DNA of 64,000 nucleotides from Rhodovulum sp. (GCA_020637615.1 JACKKC010000015.1:10578-74577); one strand, 5' to 3'. Positions 20,839 to 30,474 are shown, counted from the first letter of the stretch. Made by a program: numbers and translations. The notes: generated from the sequence alone by a model not told the origin.

Positions 20839-21552
20839 ATGCCCCAACGCCGGACCCTGCTCCTGACCCGCCCGGCGGCGCAGTCGGCGGAATTCGCCAT
20901 GGCGCTCGACGCGGCGCTGCCGGGCCGCTTCCGGGTGGTGGCGGCGCCGATGATCGAGATCATCGCGCTGCCCGGCACCCCGGATCTGGCGGGCGTGGGC
21001 GGGTTGCTCTTCACCTCCGCCAATGGCGTGGCGCAATTCGCCGACCGCATCGCCCGGCGCGACCTGCCGGCCTATTGCGTCGGCGCGATGACCGCGGCGG
21101 CGGCGCGGGCGGCGGGTTTCGAGGCTGCCTCCGCCGGGGGCGACGTGGCGGCGCTGGCGGCACTGGTGGCTGCGCATTGCCATCCCGAGGCGGGCGCACT
21201 CCTGCATGTGCGCGGGCGCCATGCGGCGGGTGACCTGGCCGGGCGGCTGGTGGCGGCGGGCTTCGAGGTGCGGGCGGCGGAGATCTACGACCAGCGGCGA
21301 CGGGCGCCGGGGGCCGAGGCGCTGGCGCTGCTCGAGGGCGCGGGGGTCGAGGCGGTGGCGGTCTTCTCGCCGCGATCGGCGCGGATCTTCGCGCAGGCGG
21401 CGCGCGATGGTGGCTGGGATCTCGCGGGCACGACCTCGGTGGCGCTCAGCGTGGCGGCCGATGCGGGCCTCGGGGATGCGGGCTTCGCGCGGCGGATCGT
21501 GGCCGCGGCGCCGACGCGGGAGGGCATGATCGCGGCGCTCGCGGAAATCTGA
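20839..21552 (+). CDS. hemD: Uroporphyrinogen-III synthase
   Basis: 237 residues. HemD closes and isomerises hydroxymethylbilane to uroporphyrinogen III in tetrapyrrole synthesis. Recognised by LLLTRPAAQSAEFA at the N-terminus, GLLFTSANGVAQFA, a HVRGRHAAGDLAGRL motif and the C-terminal VAVFSPRSARIFAQ. The ATG at 20839 is preceded by GGGAGGGAT. It starts the hemD-Mic60-hemY cluster, an arrangement known in alphaproteobacteria, with 81 bp to the next start. Confidence 0.92.
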   Translation: MPQRRTLLLTRPAAQSAEFAMALDAALPGRFRVVAAPMIEIIALPGTPDLAGVGGLLFTSANGVAQFADRIARRDLPAYCVGAMTAAAARAAGFEAASAGGDVAALAALVAAHCHPEAGALLHVRGRHAAGDLAGRLVAAGFEVRAAEIYDQRRRAPGAEALALLEGAGVEAVAVFSPRSARIFAQAARDGGWDLAGTTSVALSVAADAGLGDAGFARRIVAAAPTREGMIAALAEI

Positions 21553-21633
21553 GGGCCGGCCTTTGGCTTGTTCCGCCAAAATCCTTCGCCTAGTATCTTG
21601 CGAGGCGCTGCGCGCGAGCGGGGAAAACGACTG

Positions 21634-23313
21634 ATGGCGAGACGGAAATCCGATCCGGCGGACGGCGGCGATGCCGCGTCCGACCTTGAGCCGACGGCAA
21701 CCGAGGCTGAGGCCGGACAGGAAGACCCCGGACAGGAAGAGCAAGGCGACCAGGCCGATCCGGGCTCGGGAGCCGAATCGGCCTTCGGGGAGCCCGAGAC
21801 GGCCGAGAGCGCGCCGGTGGGCGAGGATGCCCCGGACCTGCCCGGGATCGAGGCCCCGCCGGACGAGGCAACGGCTGCGAAGGTGCCTCCGCCCTGGGGC
21901 GACCGGACCCGCGAGAGCGAAGCGCCGGCATGGGGGGAACCCGAGGCGGCCCCGACGGAGGCGGTGACCGGCGAGGCGGAGACTGCGGCCGATGCCGAAT
22001 CCGCGGCAGCGGCCGAACCCGAGGCTGATGTGGCCACCACGGAGCCGGATGCCGCGCCCGAAGCCGAAACCGTGGCAGTGGCGGCGCCCTACCATGCCCC
22101 CGAGGTCGAGGAGCACGAGGAGGAGGCGGGCGGTTCCTTCGCATCGAAGGTGCTGACCTTCCTGGTTCTGCTGCTGGCGGGGGCCGCCCTGGGGATCTGG
22201 GCGGCGCCGAAGGTCGCGCCGATGCTGCCCTCGGGCATGGCGCCGGTAGCGGCCTGGCTGACGCCTGGCTCCAGCGAGAGCGCGGCCCGTTTCGCCGATC
22301 TCGACACGCGGCTCGCCGCAGCGGATGCCCGGATCACTGACCTGACCCAGCAGGTGCCGCAGATCGACCCGGCCGAGATCACGGCGAATGCGACCGATGC
22401 CGCGACGAGCGCAGCCGATGCGGTCGAGACCCGGCTCGGGATGCAGATCACCGACCTTCGCGACACGCTCGGGCAGCTCGACACCTCGGCGATCCGCCAG
22501 CAGGTCACCCGACTGCAGACGGCGGTCGACGGGCAATCCACCGAACTGGCCGCGCTGAAGGAGCAGCTCGGCGGGGCGGCGAATGTGAGCAGCCTCAGCG
22601 ACGAGGCGGTCGCGCGCATCGACGTCTATCGCGCCGAGCTCGACGGACTGCGGGCCGAGTTGGGAACGCTGACGGACAACGTGAGCGCGCTCTCGAGCCG
22701 CATCGACGAGGTCGCCGCCACGGCCGACCGCTCGATCGACGCGGCCCAGGCGCGGGTGGCGGAGATCGAGGCGCAGTCAAACAGCGCGATCGACGCCGCG
22801 GGCGCCGCGGTCGGCGCCGCCAGCGCGACCGCCGACGTGGCGCAGATCCGGGCGGCGCTGGCCTCCGGTGCGCCGTTCTCCGAGCCCGCCGAGCGGCTCG
22901 CCGCCGCGCCCGATGTCGTGCTGCCCGATGCGCTGATGGCGGTGGCCGGGAATGGCGTGCCGACGCTGGCCGATCTTGGCGAGAGCTTCCCCGATGCGGC
23001 CCTCGAGGCGATCCGCGCCTCGATTCTCGCGAGCGGCGGCGAGGGCCTGTGGGGAAGGGCCACTGCCTTCCTCGAAGCCCAGGTCGCCAGCCGGTCGCTG
23101 GCGCCGGCGGAAGGCAGCGGCCCCGACGCGGTTCTCTCGCGGATGGAGGCTAGCCTCCGCGCCGACGATCTCGAGGCCGTGATTGACGAATCGGCACAGC
23201 TGCCGAGCGAATCCGCCGCCGCGATGAGCGGCTGGCTCGATGGGGCCCGGCAGCGCGTCGCCGCCGAGAAGGCCCTCGCCGAGCTCGCCGGCAGCCTCCC
23301 TGCGGCCAACTGA
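21634..23313 (+). CDS. Mitofilin/Mic60-like inner membrane protein
   Basis: 559 residues. The first 165 form a strongly acidic, Ala/Glu/Pro-rich cytoplasmic tail, then a single membrane segment (about 170-192, VLTFLVLLLAGAALGIWAAP), a predicted coiled coil (about 220-395) and a C-terminal mitofilin-type domain (about 400-545, with LGESFPDAALEAIRASIL, LEAQVASRSLAP). The order matches alphaproteobacterial Mic60, which shapes intracytoplasmic membranes in related bacteria. Position between hemD and hemY is characteristic of that family. The ATG at 21634 is preferred over an upstream in-frame start at 21568. Confidence 0.85.
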   Translation: MARRKSDPADGGDAASDLEPTATEAEAGQEDPGQEEQGDQADPGSGAESAFGEPETAESAPVGEDAPDLPGIEAPPDEATAAKVPPPWGDRTRESEAPAWGEPEAAPTEAVTGEAETAADAESAAAAEPEADVATTEPDAAPEAETVAVAAPYHAPEVEEHEEEAGGSFASKVLTFLVLLLAGAALGIWAAPKVAPMLPSGMAPVAAWLTPGSSESAARFADLDTRLAAADARITDLTQQVPQIDPAEITANATDAATSAADAVETRLGMQITDLRDTLGQLDTSAIRQQVTRLQTAVDGQSTELAALKEQLGGAANVSSLSDEAVARIDVYRAELDGLRAELGTLTDNVSALSSRIDEVAATADRSIDAAQARVAEIEAQSNSAIDAAGAAVGAASATADVAQIRAALASGAPFSEPAERLAAAPDVVLPDALMAVAGNGVPTLADLGESFPDAALEAIRASILASGGEGLWGRATAFLEAQVASRSLAPAEGSGPDAVLSRMEASLRADDLEAVIDESAQLPSESAAAMSGWLDGARQRVAAEKALAELAGSLPAAN

Positions 23314-23327
23314 ACGGGAGGCGTGCG

Positions 23328-24851
23328 ATGCTCTGGTCCCTCTTGAAGGTCATTGTCTTCCTCGCCATCGCGGTGGCGCTCGCCTTCGGCGCCGCCTGGC
23401 TGCTCGAAAGTCCCGGCGAGGTCCGGATCGCTTTCGCCGGCCGCGAATTCGCGCTGACCCCGATCGGCTTCGTCATCGCGATGGCGCTCTTCCTCGTCGC
23501 GGCGCTGATCGTGCTCAAGGTCATCGGCTTCCTCGGCGCGGTGATGCGCTTCCTGCTCGGGGACGAGACCGCGATCAGCCGCTATTTCAGCCGCGCCCGT
23601 GAGCGCCGCGGCTTCGACGCGCTCTCCGACAGCATGGTGGCGCTGGCCGAGGGCGACCCGCGGCTCGCAACCAAGAAGGCGGCCACGGCAGAGAAGCTGC
23701 TGCGCCGGCCTGAAGTGACCCGGCTTCTGGGCGCGCAGGCGGCGGAGCTGAGCGGCGACGACCGCAAGGCGCAGGCCTATTACAGGAGCATGCTGGAGAA
23801 CGACCGCACGCGCTTCGTCGGGGTCAAGGGGCTGATGCACCAGAAGCTCGAGGCGGGCGAAACCGACACGGCGCTGGCGCTGGCCAAGAAGGCTTTCGCG
23901 CTCCGGCCGCAGAACCCGGCGCTGCTGCGCACGCTCTTCGACCTGCAGTCGAGCACGGCGGACTGGTCGGGCGCGCGCAAGACGCTCAACGCCTCGATGC
24001 AGGCGCGCATGCTGCCGCGCGACGTCGGCACGCGCCGCGACGCTGTGCTGTCGCTCGCCGATGCCCGTGCCGCCTTCGCCGAAGACAATGCCACGCGCGG
24101 CAACGAGGCGGCGCTGCAGGCCAACAAGCTGGCGCCGACGTTGGTTCCTGCCGCGGCGCTGGCCGCCGGGGTCCATGTCGAGAAGGGCTCGAAGCGGCGC
24201 GCGACCAAGGTACTGACCGCGGCCTGGGGCGCCAATCCGCATCCCGATCTCGCGGCGGCATTCGCGGCCATCATGCCCGACGAGACGCCGGCGGCGCGGC
24301 GCAAGCGCTTCGAGACCCTGATTGCCGCGGCACCGAAGCATGAGGAGAGCCGGCTTCTGGCGACCGAGTTGGCGCTGGCGGCCGAGGACTTTCCCGGCGC
24401 GCGCAAGGTGCTGGGCGATCTACCCGTCACCGATCCCACGACCCGCAGCCTCGCGCTGATGGCGGCGATCGAGCGCGGCCAGGGTGCGAGCGAGGCGGTG
24501 GTGCGCGGCTGGCTGGCCAAGGCGCTCAATGCCTCGCGCGGGCCGCAATGGGCCTGCGAGAAATGCAACCACGTGCATGCGGCCTGGGCCCCGGTCTGCG
24601 ACAATTGCGGCGCATTCGACACGCTCGCCTGGAAGACCGCACCGCATGCGGAGCGCAGCGCGCTGGACCAGGCGGCGATGCTGCCGCTGATCGTCGGTGA
24701 TCCCGAACCCGCGCCTGCGCCGGAGCCAGCGCCCGCTCCCGAATCAGCTGCCGAATCCCGGCCGGCGGCGGAAGAGGAAGTGGTCCCGCCGCGACCCGAC
24801 ATCGAGGATGCGGAGTTGGCCGAGGGCGGCGGCGCGCCTTTCCGGCGCTGA
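23328..24851 (+). CDS. hemY: HemY-type membrane TPR protein
   Basis: 507 residues. Two N-terminal membrane segments (about 5-24 and 42-68) with the HemY_N pattern (GEVRIAFAGREFALTP, then MALFLVAALIVLKVIGF), then a helical TPR-like region (about 90-390). The C-terminus adds a zinc-ribbon-like CEKCN-x(13)-CDNCG segment (near 407-427) and a Pro/Ala/Glu-rich tail. HemY of this type is associated with heme synthesis, but its biochemical role is unclear. It begins 15 bp after the Mic60-like gene and is probably cotranscribed with hemD. Confidence 0.88.
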   Translation: MLWSLLKVIVFLAIAVALAFGAAWLLESPGEVRIAFAGREFALTPIGFVIAMALFLVAALIVLKVIGFLGAVMRFLLGDETAISRYFSRARERRGFDALSDSMVALAEGDPRLATKKAATAEKLLRRPEVTRLLGAQAAELSGDDRKAQAYYRSMLENDRTRFVGVKGLMHQKLEAGETDTALALAKKAFALRPQNPALLRTLFDLQSSTADWSGARKTLNASMQARMLPRDVGTRRDAVLSLADARAAFAEDNATRGNEAALQANKLAPTLVPAAALAAGVHVEKGSKRRATKVLTAAWGANPHPDLAAAFAAIMPDETPAARRKRFETLIAAAPKHEESRLLATELALAAEDFPGARKVLGDLPVTDPTTRSLALMAAIERGQGASEAVVRGWLAKALNASRGPQWACEKCNHVHAAWAPVCDNCGAFDTLAWKTAPHAERSALDQAAMLPLIVGDPEPAPAPEPAPAPESAAESRPAAEEEVVPPRPDIEDAELAEGGGAPFRR

Positions 24852-24868
24852 GCCCGGCGATTCCGGGC
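24852..24868 (+). terminator. Hairpin after hemY
   Basis: GCCCGG-CGATT-CCGGGC directly follows the hemY stop. There is no U-run, so termination efficiency is uncertain. Confidence 0.35.
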
Positions 24869-25111
24869 CGCGCTTAACGGGATCTTATTGCTCCTTCGGC
24901 AAGTCTCCCCGCTGGGAGGCCACAACCTGGGGTTGGGTTGGGGCCGGGATCTGGGGGTTTCCATGTCTGCCAGGCTGCCATGCCTCGTGCTGGAGGCCGC
25001 GGAGCTCCGCCGCTCGCGGCCCGATCCGATCAGGTCCCGGCCGAATCGCCCGCAATGCCCCGCCGACCGCGCCGCTTCTGCCAATGCGCGACCGGCTGAA
25101 CCACTGGGCAA

Positions 25112-26563
25112 ATGCAAGGGATGACGCGAGACATGTCAAACGACGCAGCTCCCGGCGGACGCCCCGGCGCGGTCCGGGCCATCCTGCAGCCGCCGGTGCA
25201 CGGCGCGACGCTTCCCGCCTCGATTGGCCGTCTGTCCGGCCAGCGCAACGGCGTCCCCGAGGCGAGCGTGCTCGACGGGCTCAGCCGGATGCCCAACCGC
25301 CAGGCGTTCTTCCGCGACCTGTCCCGGGGAACCGCCGGGCGTAACACGCTGGTCCTCGTCACGCTGGCCGACGCCCGGATCTTCGACGGCATGCGCGCCG
25401 CCCTCGGCCATGTGCTGGCGGACAATTTCGTGCGCGCCGGCGCGCATCGCCTGGCACGCATCGTCGGCACCGGCACGCCGATCTACCACGTAAGCACGCT
25501 CGCCTTCGCCTTCCGCCTGCCGGGAAGCTGCGCGCCCTCCGCGCCGCCGCTGATCCGGCGCATCGTCGAGGGCTTCCGCGACCCGCTCCGGCTCGACGGC
25601 ATACCGATCGAGACGCGGCTCGGCATCGGGCTGCGGGTCTCGGGCGGCCCCGGCGCCAGTCCAGCGGAGGATCTGCGTGCGGCCCTATCCGCCGCGCAGC
25701 AGAGCCATGCCGGCAAGACCGGCTGGGCTTGGTACGACCTCGAGAGCGACGAGGCGCATCGGCGCACCTTCCAGATCCTCACCAACCTGACCGCCGCGCT
25801 CGAGGCCGAAAGCCAGCTTGAACTGCATTACCAGCCCAAGATCTGCCTCGCGACCCGCACCTGCGACAGCGTCGAGGCGCTGGTGCGCTGGACGCATCCG
25901 GTGCTCGGGCCGGTCTCGCCGGCGGAATTCGTGCCGCTGGCCGAGGCGACGGTGCTGGTGACCCCGCTGACCCGCTGGGTGATCGACGCCGCGACGCGGC
26001 AGATCGTGGAATGGCGGCGCAAGGGGCTCCACATGCGCGTCGCCATCAACATATCGCCGCGCAATCTCGAGGAGTCGGATTTCGTCGAGTACCTGGTCTT
26101 CAACTGCGCGGCGCGCGCCATCGACCATGCCGCGCTCGAACTGGAGGTCACCGAGGGCGTCAGCGCCGGCGAGGGCTCGCTGATCACCGACCGGGTGGCC
26201 GCGCTGCGTGCTCTCGGCTTCCACATCGCCATCGACGATTTCGGCGCAGGCTTCAGCAACATGGCCTATCTCACGCGACTCTCGGCCAATACCCTGAAGA
26301 TCGACCGCAGCCTGGTGAGCGGGCTCGCGGCCGGGGCGCAGAACGGGCGGCTGGTGGCCGGCATCGTGCAGATGGGCCACGACCTCGGCTACAAGATCGT
26401 CGCCGAGGGGGTGGAGACCGAGCGCGAGCTCGACCTGCTCGCCGACTGGGGATGCGACGTCGGCCAGGGCTGGCATTTCGGCCGGCCGATGTCGGCGGAC
26501 AGGTTCTTCGACTGGCACCGGGGCGCCTGGGACGAGCAGCCGCCGGCGGCGGCCCGGAGATAG
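25112..26563 (+). CDS. EAL-domain cyclic-di-GMP phosphodiesterase with degenerate GGDEF-like region
   Basis: 483 residues (the starts at 25121 and 25133 are equally possible). The C-terminal 265 residues form an EAL domain with all visible catalytic signatures: VEALVRW, NISPRNLEE, LELEVTEG, IDDFGAGFSNMAYL, LKIDRSLV and the AEGVETERE motif. It should hydrolyse c-di-GMP to pGpG. Residues about 50-215 resemble a GGDEF fold (LDGLSRMPNRQAFFRDL) but lack a GGDEF motif, so cyclase activity is unlikely. No membrane segment or signal peptide. It stands alone between hemY and the convergent ecm. Confidence 0.9.
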   Translation: MQGMTRDMSNDAAPGGRPGAVRAILQPPVHGATLPASIGRLSGQRNGVPEASVLDGLSRMPNRQAFFRDLSRGTAGRNTLVLVTLADARIFDGMRAALGHVLADNFVRAGAHRLARIVGTGTPIYHVSTLAFAFRLPGSCAPSAPPLIRRIVEGFRDPLRLDGIPIETRLGIGLRVSGGPGASPAEDLRAALSAAQQSHAGKTGWAWYDLESDEAHRRTFQILTNLTAALEAESQLELHYQPKICLATRTCDSVEALVRWTHPVLGPVSPAEFVPLAEATVLVTPLTRWVIDAATRQIVEWRRKGLHMRVAINISPRNLEESDFVEYLVFNCAARAIDHAALELEVTEGVSAGEGSLITDRVAALRALGFHIAIDDFGAGFSNMAYLTRLSANTLKIDRSLVSGLAAGAQNGRLVAGIVQMGHDLGYKIVAEGVETERELDLLADWGCDVGQGWHFGRPMSADRFFDWHRGAWDEQPPAAARR

Positions 26564-26615
26564 CACCGGCCGAGCGGGAGGCACGTCCGGGCGCGCCGGA
26601 AGAACGCCCCGCGCG

Positions 26616-28577
26616 TCAGGCCGTCGCGCGGCCGGCCTCGGCGGCCAGGGCGATGATGTCGGCCATGATCCGGTTCAGCTCGAAATCCTTCGGCGTATAG
26701 ACCCGCGCGATGCCGAAGGAGCGGAGCGCCGCCGCATCGGCCTCGGGAATGATGCCGCCGATCACGACCGGCACGTCCTCTAGCCCGGCGGCGCGCATCC
26801 GCGTCATCACTTCCTCGGCGAGCGGCAGGTGGCTGCCCGAGAGGATCGAGAGCCCCACCACGTGCACCGATTCCTCCAGCGCGGCATTCACGATCTGCGC
26901 CGGGGTCAGGCGGATGCCCTCGTAGACCACCTCCATGCCGCAATCCCGCGCCCGCACCGCGATCTGCTCGGCGCCATTGGAATGGCCGTCGAGGCCGGGC
27001 TTGCCCACCAGGAACTTGACGCGCCGCCCGAGCCGGGCGCTCGCCGCCTCTACCGCCGCGCGCAGATCCGCGATATCGCCCGACGGCGTCCGCGCCGCCG
27101 CGCCGACGCCGGTCGGCGCGCGATATTCCCCGAAGGCCTCGCGCATCGCCGCCCCCCATTCCCCTGTGGTCACGCCCGCCTTCGCCGCCGCGATGGAGGC
27201 CGGCATCACGTTGGTGCCGTCGCGTGCCGCCCTGCCCAGCGCCGCGAGTGCCTCGGCGACCTTTGCCGGGTCGCGCGCCGCGCGCCATTCCGCCAGCGCC
27301 GCGATCCGCTCGGCCTCCAGCCCCGGATCGACCGTCATGATGCCGCCATCGCCGGCGGTCAGCGGACTCGGCTCGCCCTCCACATAGCGGTTGACCCCCA
27401 CGACCACTGTCTCGCCCGATTCGATGCGCGCCAGCCGTGCCGCGTTGGCCGAGACCAGCCGACCCTTCATGTAGCCGATCGCCGCTACCGCCCCGCCCAT
27501 GGCCTCGATGTGCGCCAGCTCCGCGCGCGCGGCCTCCTTGAGGTCATCCACCCGCGCCGCCACCGCCGGATTGCCGTCGAAGAGATCGCCGTATTCCAGC
27601 AGGTCCGTCTCATAGGCGACGATCTGCTGCATCCGGAGCGACCATTGCTGGTCGAAGGGGCGCGGCAGGCCCAGCGCCTCGTTCCAGGCCGGCAGCTGCA
27701 CCGCCCGCGCCCGCGCGCGCTTCGAGAGCACCACCGCCAGCATCTCGAGCAGGATGCGATAGACGTTGTTCTCCGGCTGCTGCTCGGTAAGGCCCAGCGA
27801 ATTGACCTGCACCCCGTAGCGGAACCGGCGCAGCCGCTCCTCGGTCACGCCGTAGCGATCGCGAGCGAGCTCGTCCCATAGCTCGGCGAATGCGCGCATC
27901 TTGCACATCTCGGTCACGAAGCGGATCCCGGCGTTCACAAAGAACGAGATCCGCCCCACGGCTTCGGGAAAGTCTGCCGCCGGCATGCGCCCGCGGATTT
28001 CGTCGAGCACCGCCGTCGCCGTGGCCAGCGCGAAGGCGAGTTCCTGCTCCGGCGTCGCCCCGGCCTCCTGCAGGTGGTAGGAGCAGACGTTGGTCGGGTT
28101 CCATTTCGGTACATTCGCGAAGCAGTATTCCGCCACGTCGGCGATCAGCCGCAGCGACGGATCCGGCGGGAATACATAGGTTCCGCGCGAGAGGTATTCC
28201 TTGACGATGTCGTTCTGCACCGTGCCCTGCAGCTGCGCCGGGTCCGCCCCCTGCTCCTCGGCCACCGCGACGTAGAGCGCCAGCAGCCAGGCCGCCGTGG
28301 CGTTGATCGTCATCGAGGTGTTCATCGCCTCGAGCGGGATCGAATCGAAGAGCGCGCGCATGTCGCCCAGATGGCCGATCGGTACCCCGACCTTGCCGAC
28401 CTCGCCGCGGGCGAGCACATGGTCGCTGTCGTAGCCGGTCTGGGTCGGCAGGTCGAAGGCCACCGAAAGTCCGGTCTGCCCGCGCGCGAGATTGGCGCGG
28501 TAGAGCGCGTTCGACGCCGCGGCCGACGAATGTCCGGCATAGGTGCGGAACAGCCAGGGTGCGTCGCGGTCGGCCAT
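26616..28577 (-). CDS. ecm: Ethylmalonyl-CoA mutase
   Basis: 653 residues, adenosylcobalamin-dependent mutase turning (2R)-ethylmalonyl-CoA into methylsuccinyl-CoA in the ethylmalonyl-CoA pathway. The N-terminal barrel starts PWLFRTYAGHSSA and carries LPTQTGYDSDH and MNTSMTINATAAWLLALY. The C-terminal cobalamin domain has the DxHxxG motif in GKPGLDGHSNGAEQIA and later GLSILSGSHL. It is divergent from ccr, the enzyme acting two steps before, which makes ethylmalonyl-CoA rather than methylmalonyl-CoA mutase the likely identity. The ATG at 28577 fits the family N-terminus. Confidence 0.95.
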   Translation of the reverse strand: MADRDAPWLFRTYAGHSSAAASNALYRANLARGQTGLSVAFDLPTQTGYDSDHVLARGEVGKVGVPIGHLGDMRALFDSIPLEAMNTSMTINATAAWLLALYVAVAEEQGADPAQLQGTVQNDIVKEYLSRGTYVFPPDPSLRLIADVAEYCFANVPKWNPTNVCSYHLQEAGATPEQELAFALATATAVLDEIRGRMPAADFPEAVGRISFFVNAGIRFVTEMCKMRAFAELWDELARDRYGVTEERLRRFRYGVQVNSLGLTEQQPENNVYRILLEMLAVVLSKRARARAVQLPAWNEALGLPRPFDQQWSLRMQQIVAYETDLLEYGDLFDGNPAVAARVDDLKEAARAELAHIEAMGGAVAAIGYMKGRLVSANAARLARIESGETVVVGVNRYVEGEPSPLTAGDGGIMTVDPGLEAERIAALAEWRAARDPAKVAEALAALGRAARDGTNVMPASIAAAKAGVTTGEWGAAMREAFGEYRAPTGVGAAARTPSGDIADLRAAVEAASARLGRRVKFLVGKPGLDGHSNGAEQIAVRARDCGMEVVYEGIRLTPAQIVNAALEESVHVVGLSILSGSHLPLAEEVMTRMRAAGLEDVPVVIGGIIPEADAAALRSFGIARVYTPKDFELNRIMADIIALAAEAGRATA

Positions 28578-28973
28578 GCGGATCTCCGTGGATTCGTCTT
28601 GCACTGCACAAAAAGACACACTCGGCCATGCCGGACAAGATCGTTTCCGGCCGCGCACCCGCGGCGAAAGAAACCGATGGCCCCAGATCGTCGTTCTCCG
28701 GCCAAGCGCAGCCGGCCGGAACGCGCCGCCGAAGGCCGCGACTCCCGTGCCTTGGGGGCGCATGGGTTGTGCATACCGCGGGCATGCGCAATTCTCCTCC
28801 TGGGCCGCCTCGACGGCGCGGGACCATGGCCTGCGCCCTTCCCGGCGGCTGCCGCAGCGCACAAAACCGGTTGCGCCGGCTGTCTGACAATGCAAGAAAC
28901 GAAATCGACCTGATAACGCAACATAATTGCGCAAATCGCCCGGGCGGATGCGCAAATGCCGAGGACGAAGCCC
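28578..28973. promoter_or_regulatory. Divergent ecm/ccr regulatory region
   Basis: 396 bp without a credible gene, carrying the promoters of both pathway genes. Direct copies of TGCGCAAA occur at 28928-28935 and 28949-28956, exactly 21 bp apart and just upstream of ccr. A near copy, TGCACAAA, lies at 28605-28612, close to the ecm start. These resemble TTTGCAAA-type sites used by short-chain acyl-CoA regulators in related bacteria; the identification is inference. Confidence 0.5.
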
Positions 28974-30272
28974 ATGTCGCCTCTTGATGCCCCCGCCGCG
29001 GCGCCGAGCTATGATGCGCCGCAAAAGGACCTCTACGAGATCGGAGAGATCCCGCCGCTCGGCTATGTCCCGAAGAAGATGTACGCCTGGGCGATAAGAC
29101 GGGAGCGCCACGGCGAGCCGGACAAGTCGTTCCAGGTCGAGGTCGTCGATACCCCGAAGCTGGACAGTCACGAGGTTCTCGTCTTCGTCATGGCCGCCGG
29201 CGTCAATTACAACGGTATCTGGGCCGGGCTCGGGATCCCGATCTCTCCCTTCGATGTCCACAAGGCCGAGTACCATATCGCCGGCTCCGACGCTTCGGGC
29301 ATCGTCTGGGCCGTCGGCGACAAGGTCACGCGGTGGAAGGTCGGCGACGAAGTGGTCATCCACTGCAATCAGGACGATGGCGACGACGAGTATTGTAACG
29401 GCGGCGATCCGATGTATTCGCCCAGCCAGCGCATCTGGGGCTACGAGACGCCGAACGGCAGTTTCGCGCAGTTCACCAATGTGCAGTCCCAGCAGCTGAT
29501 GCAGCGCCCGCGCCATCTGACCTGGGAAGCGAGCGCCTGCTATACCCTGACCCTCGCCACGGCCTACCGCATGCTCTTCGGCCACCCGCCCCACGAACTC
29601 CGCCCGGGCCAGAACGTGCTGGTCTGGGGCGCCTCCGGGGGGCTGGGATCCTTTGCGATCCAGCTGGTCAATGCCGCCGGCGGCAATGCGATCGGCGTGA
29701 TCTCCGACGAGAGCAAGCGGGAATTCGTCCAGTCCCTCGGCGCGAAGGGCGTCATCAACCGCAAGAACTTCGACTGCTGGGGCCAGATGCCCAAGGTGAA
29801 CACGCCGGAATACAAGGCCTGGCTCACCGAAGCGCGCAAGTTCGGCAAGGCGATCTGGGACATCACCGGAAAGGGCGTCAACGTCGATCTCGTCTTCGAG
29901 CACCCCGGCGAGGCGACGTTCCCGGTCTCGGTCATCGTCGTCAAGAAGGGCGGCATGGTCGTCATCTGCGCCGGAACCTCCGGCTACAACCTGACCCTCG
30001 ATGCGCGCTATCTCTGGATGAACCAGAAGCGCGTCCAGGGCAGCCATTTCGCCAATCTCATGCAGGCGAGCGCCGCCAACAAGCTCATGCTGGAACGGCG
30101 CCTCGACCCCTGCATGTCCGAGGTCCTGCCCTGGGACCAGGTGCCCGACGCCCATGTGAAGATGCGCAGGAACGAGCACAAGCCCGGCAACATGGCGGTT
30201 CTCGTCAGCGCGCCGGTGACCGGTCTGCGCACCTTCGAGGACACGCTAGAGGCGAGCCGCGCCTCCGCCTGA
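28974..30272 (+). CDS. ccr: Crotonyl-CoA carboxylase/reductase
   Basis: 432 residues, MDR-family enzyme that reductively carboxylates crotonyl-CoA to ethylmalonyl-CoA with NADPH and CO2, the defining step of the ethylmalonyl-CoA pathway. It follows the family closely throughout: YDAPQKDLYEIGEIPPLG, MYAWAIRRERHGEP, ACYTLTLATAYRMLFGH, the nucleotide-binding VLVWGASGGLGSFAIQL and a FEHPGEATFPVS segment. The ATG at 28974 (GAGGACG upstream) is preferred to the ATG at 28956, which lies inside a candidate operator copy. It is divergent from ecm and followed by a 12-bp stem hairpin. Confidence 0.96.
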   Translation: MSPLDAPAAAPSYDAPQKDLYEIGEIPPLGYVPKKMYAWAIRRERHGEPDKSFQVEVVDTPKLDSHEVLVFVMAAGVNYNGIWAGLGIPISPFDVHKAEYHIAGSDASGIVWAVGDKVTRWKVGDEVVIHCNQDDGDDEYCNGGDPMYSPSQRIWGYETPNGSFAQFTNVQSQQLMQRPRHLTWEASACYTLTLATAYRMLFGHPPHELRPGQNVLVWGASGGLGSFAIQLVNAAGGNAIGVISDESKREFVQSLGAKGVINRKNFDCWGQMPKVNTPEYKAWLTEARKFGKAIWDITGKGVNVDLVFEHPGEATFPVSVIVVKKGGMVVICAGTSGYNLTLDARYLWMNQKRVQGSHFANLMQASAANKLMLERRLDPCMSEVLPWDQVPDAHVKMRRNEHKPGNMAVLVSAPVTGLRTFEDTLEASRASA

Positions 30273-30293
30273 CATTAACCAATCAGGAACGCT

Positions 30294-30328
30294 CGCGAAT
30301 CACCCGTTCAACGCGTGGGTGATTCGCG
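30294..30328 (+). terminator. Strong hairpin after ccr
   Basis: Perfect 12-bp stem, CGCGAATCACCC (30294-30305) with GGGTGATTCGCG (30317-30328), loop of 11, 22 bp past the ccr stop. It lacks a U-run but is the obvious boundary between the ccr and quorum-sensing units. Confidence 0.5.
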
Positions 30329-30474
30329 CATGGGTTGAGTGTTCCCTGTGTTTTCAATACTTTGGCTGCGCGGTGCCCCACCATTTCCGGGGTGGCAATA
30401 TTGGTGAATTTATCGAAACGGGCGGCAGTGGTATTAACCTTTCATGGCAACCGCTTAACCACAGGGGACCGTCA

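Noticed and set aside
20764..22536. Open minus-strand frame continuing upstream of tsaD
   Set aside because: It lies antisense to hemD and the Mic60-like gene; TsaD similarity begins only near 20750.
28578..28973. ORFs on both strands in the ecm/ccr gap
   Set aside because: They overlap both start regions and candidate operators, and none resembles a known protein.
30319..30474. Extended N-terminus of the small luxR-linked protein
   Set aside because: The extra sequence runs through the ccr terminator hairpin and the leader, and the ATG at 30475 has a proper ribosome-binding site.
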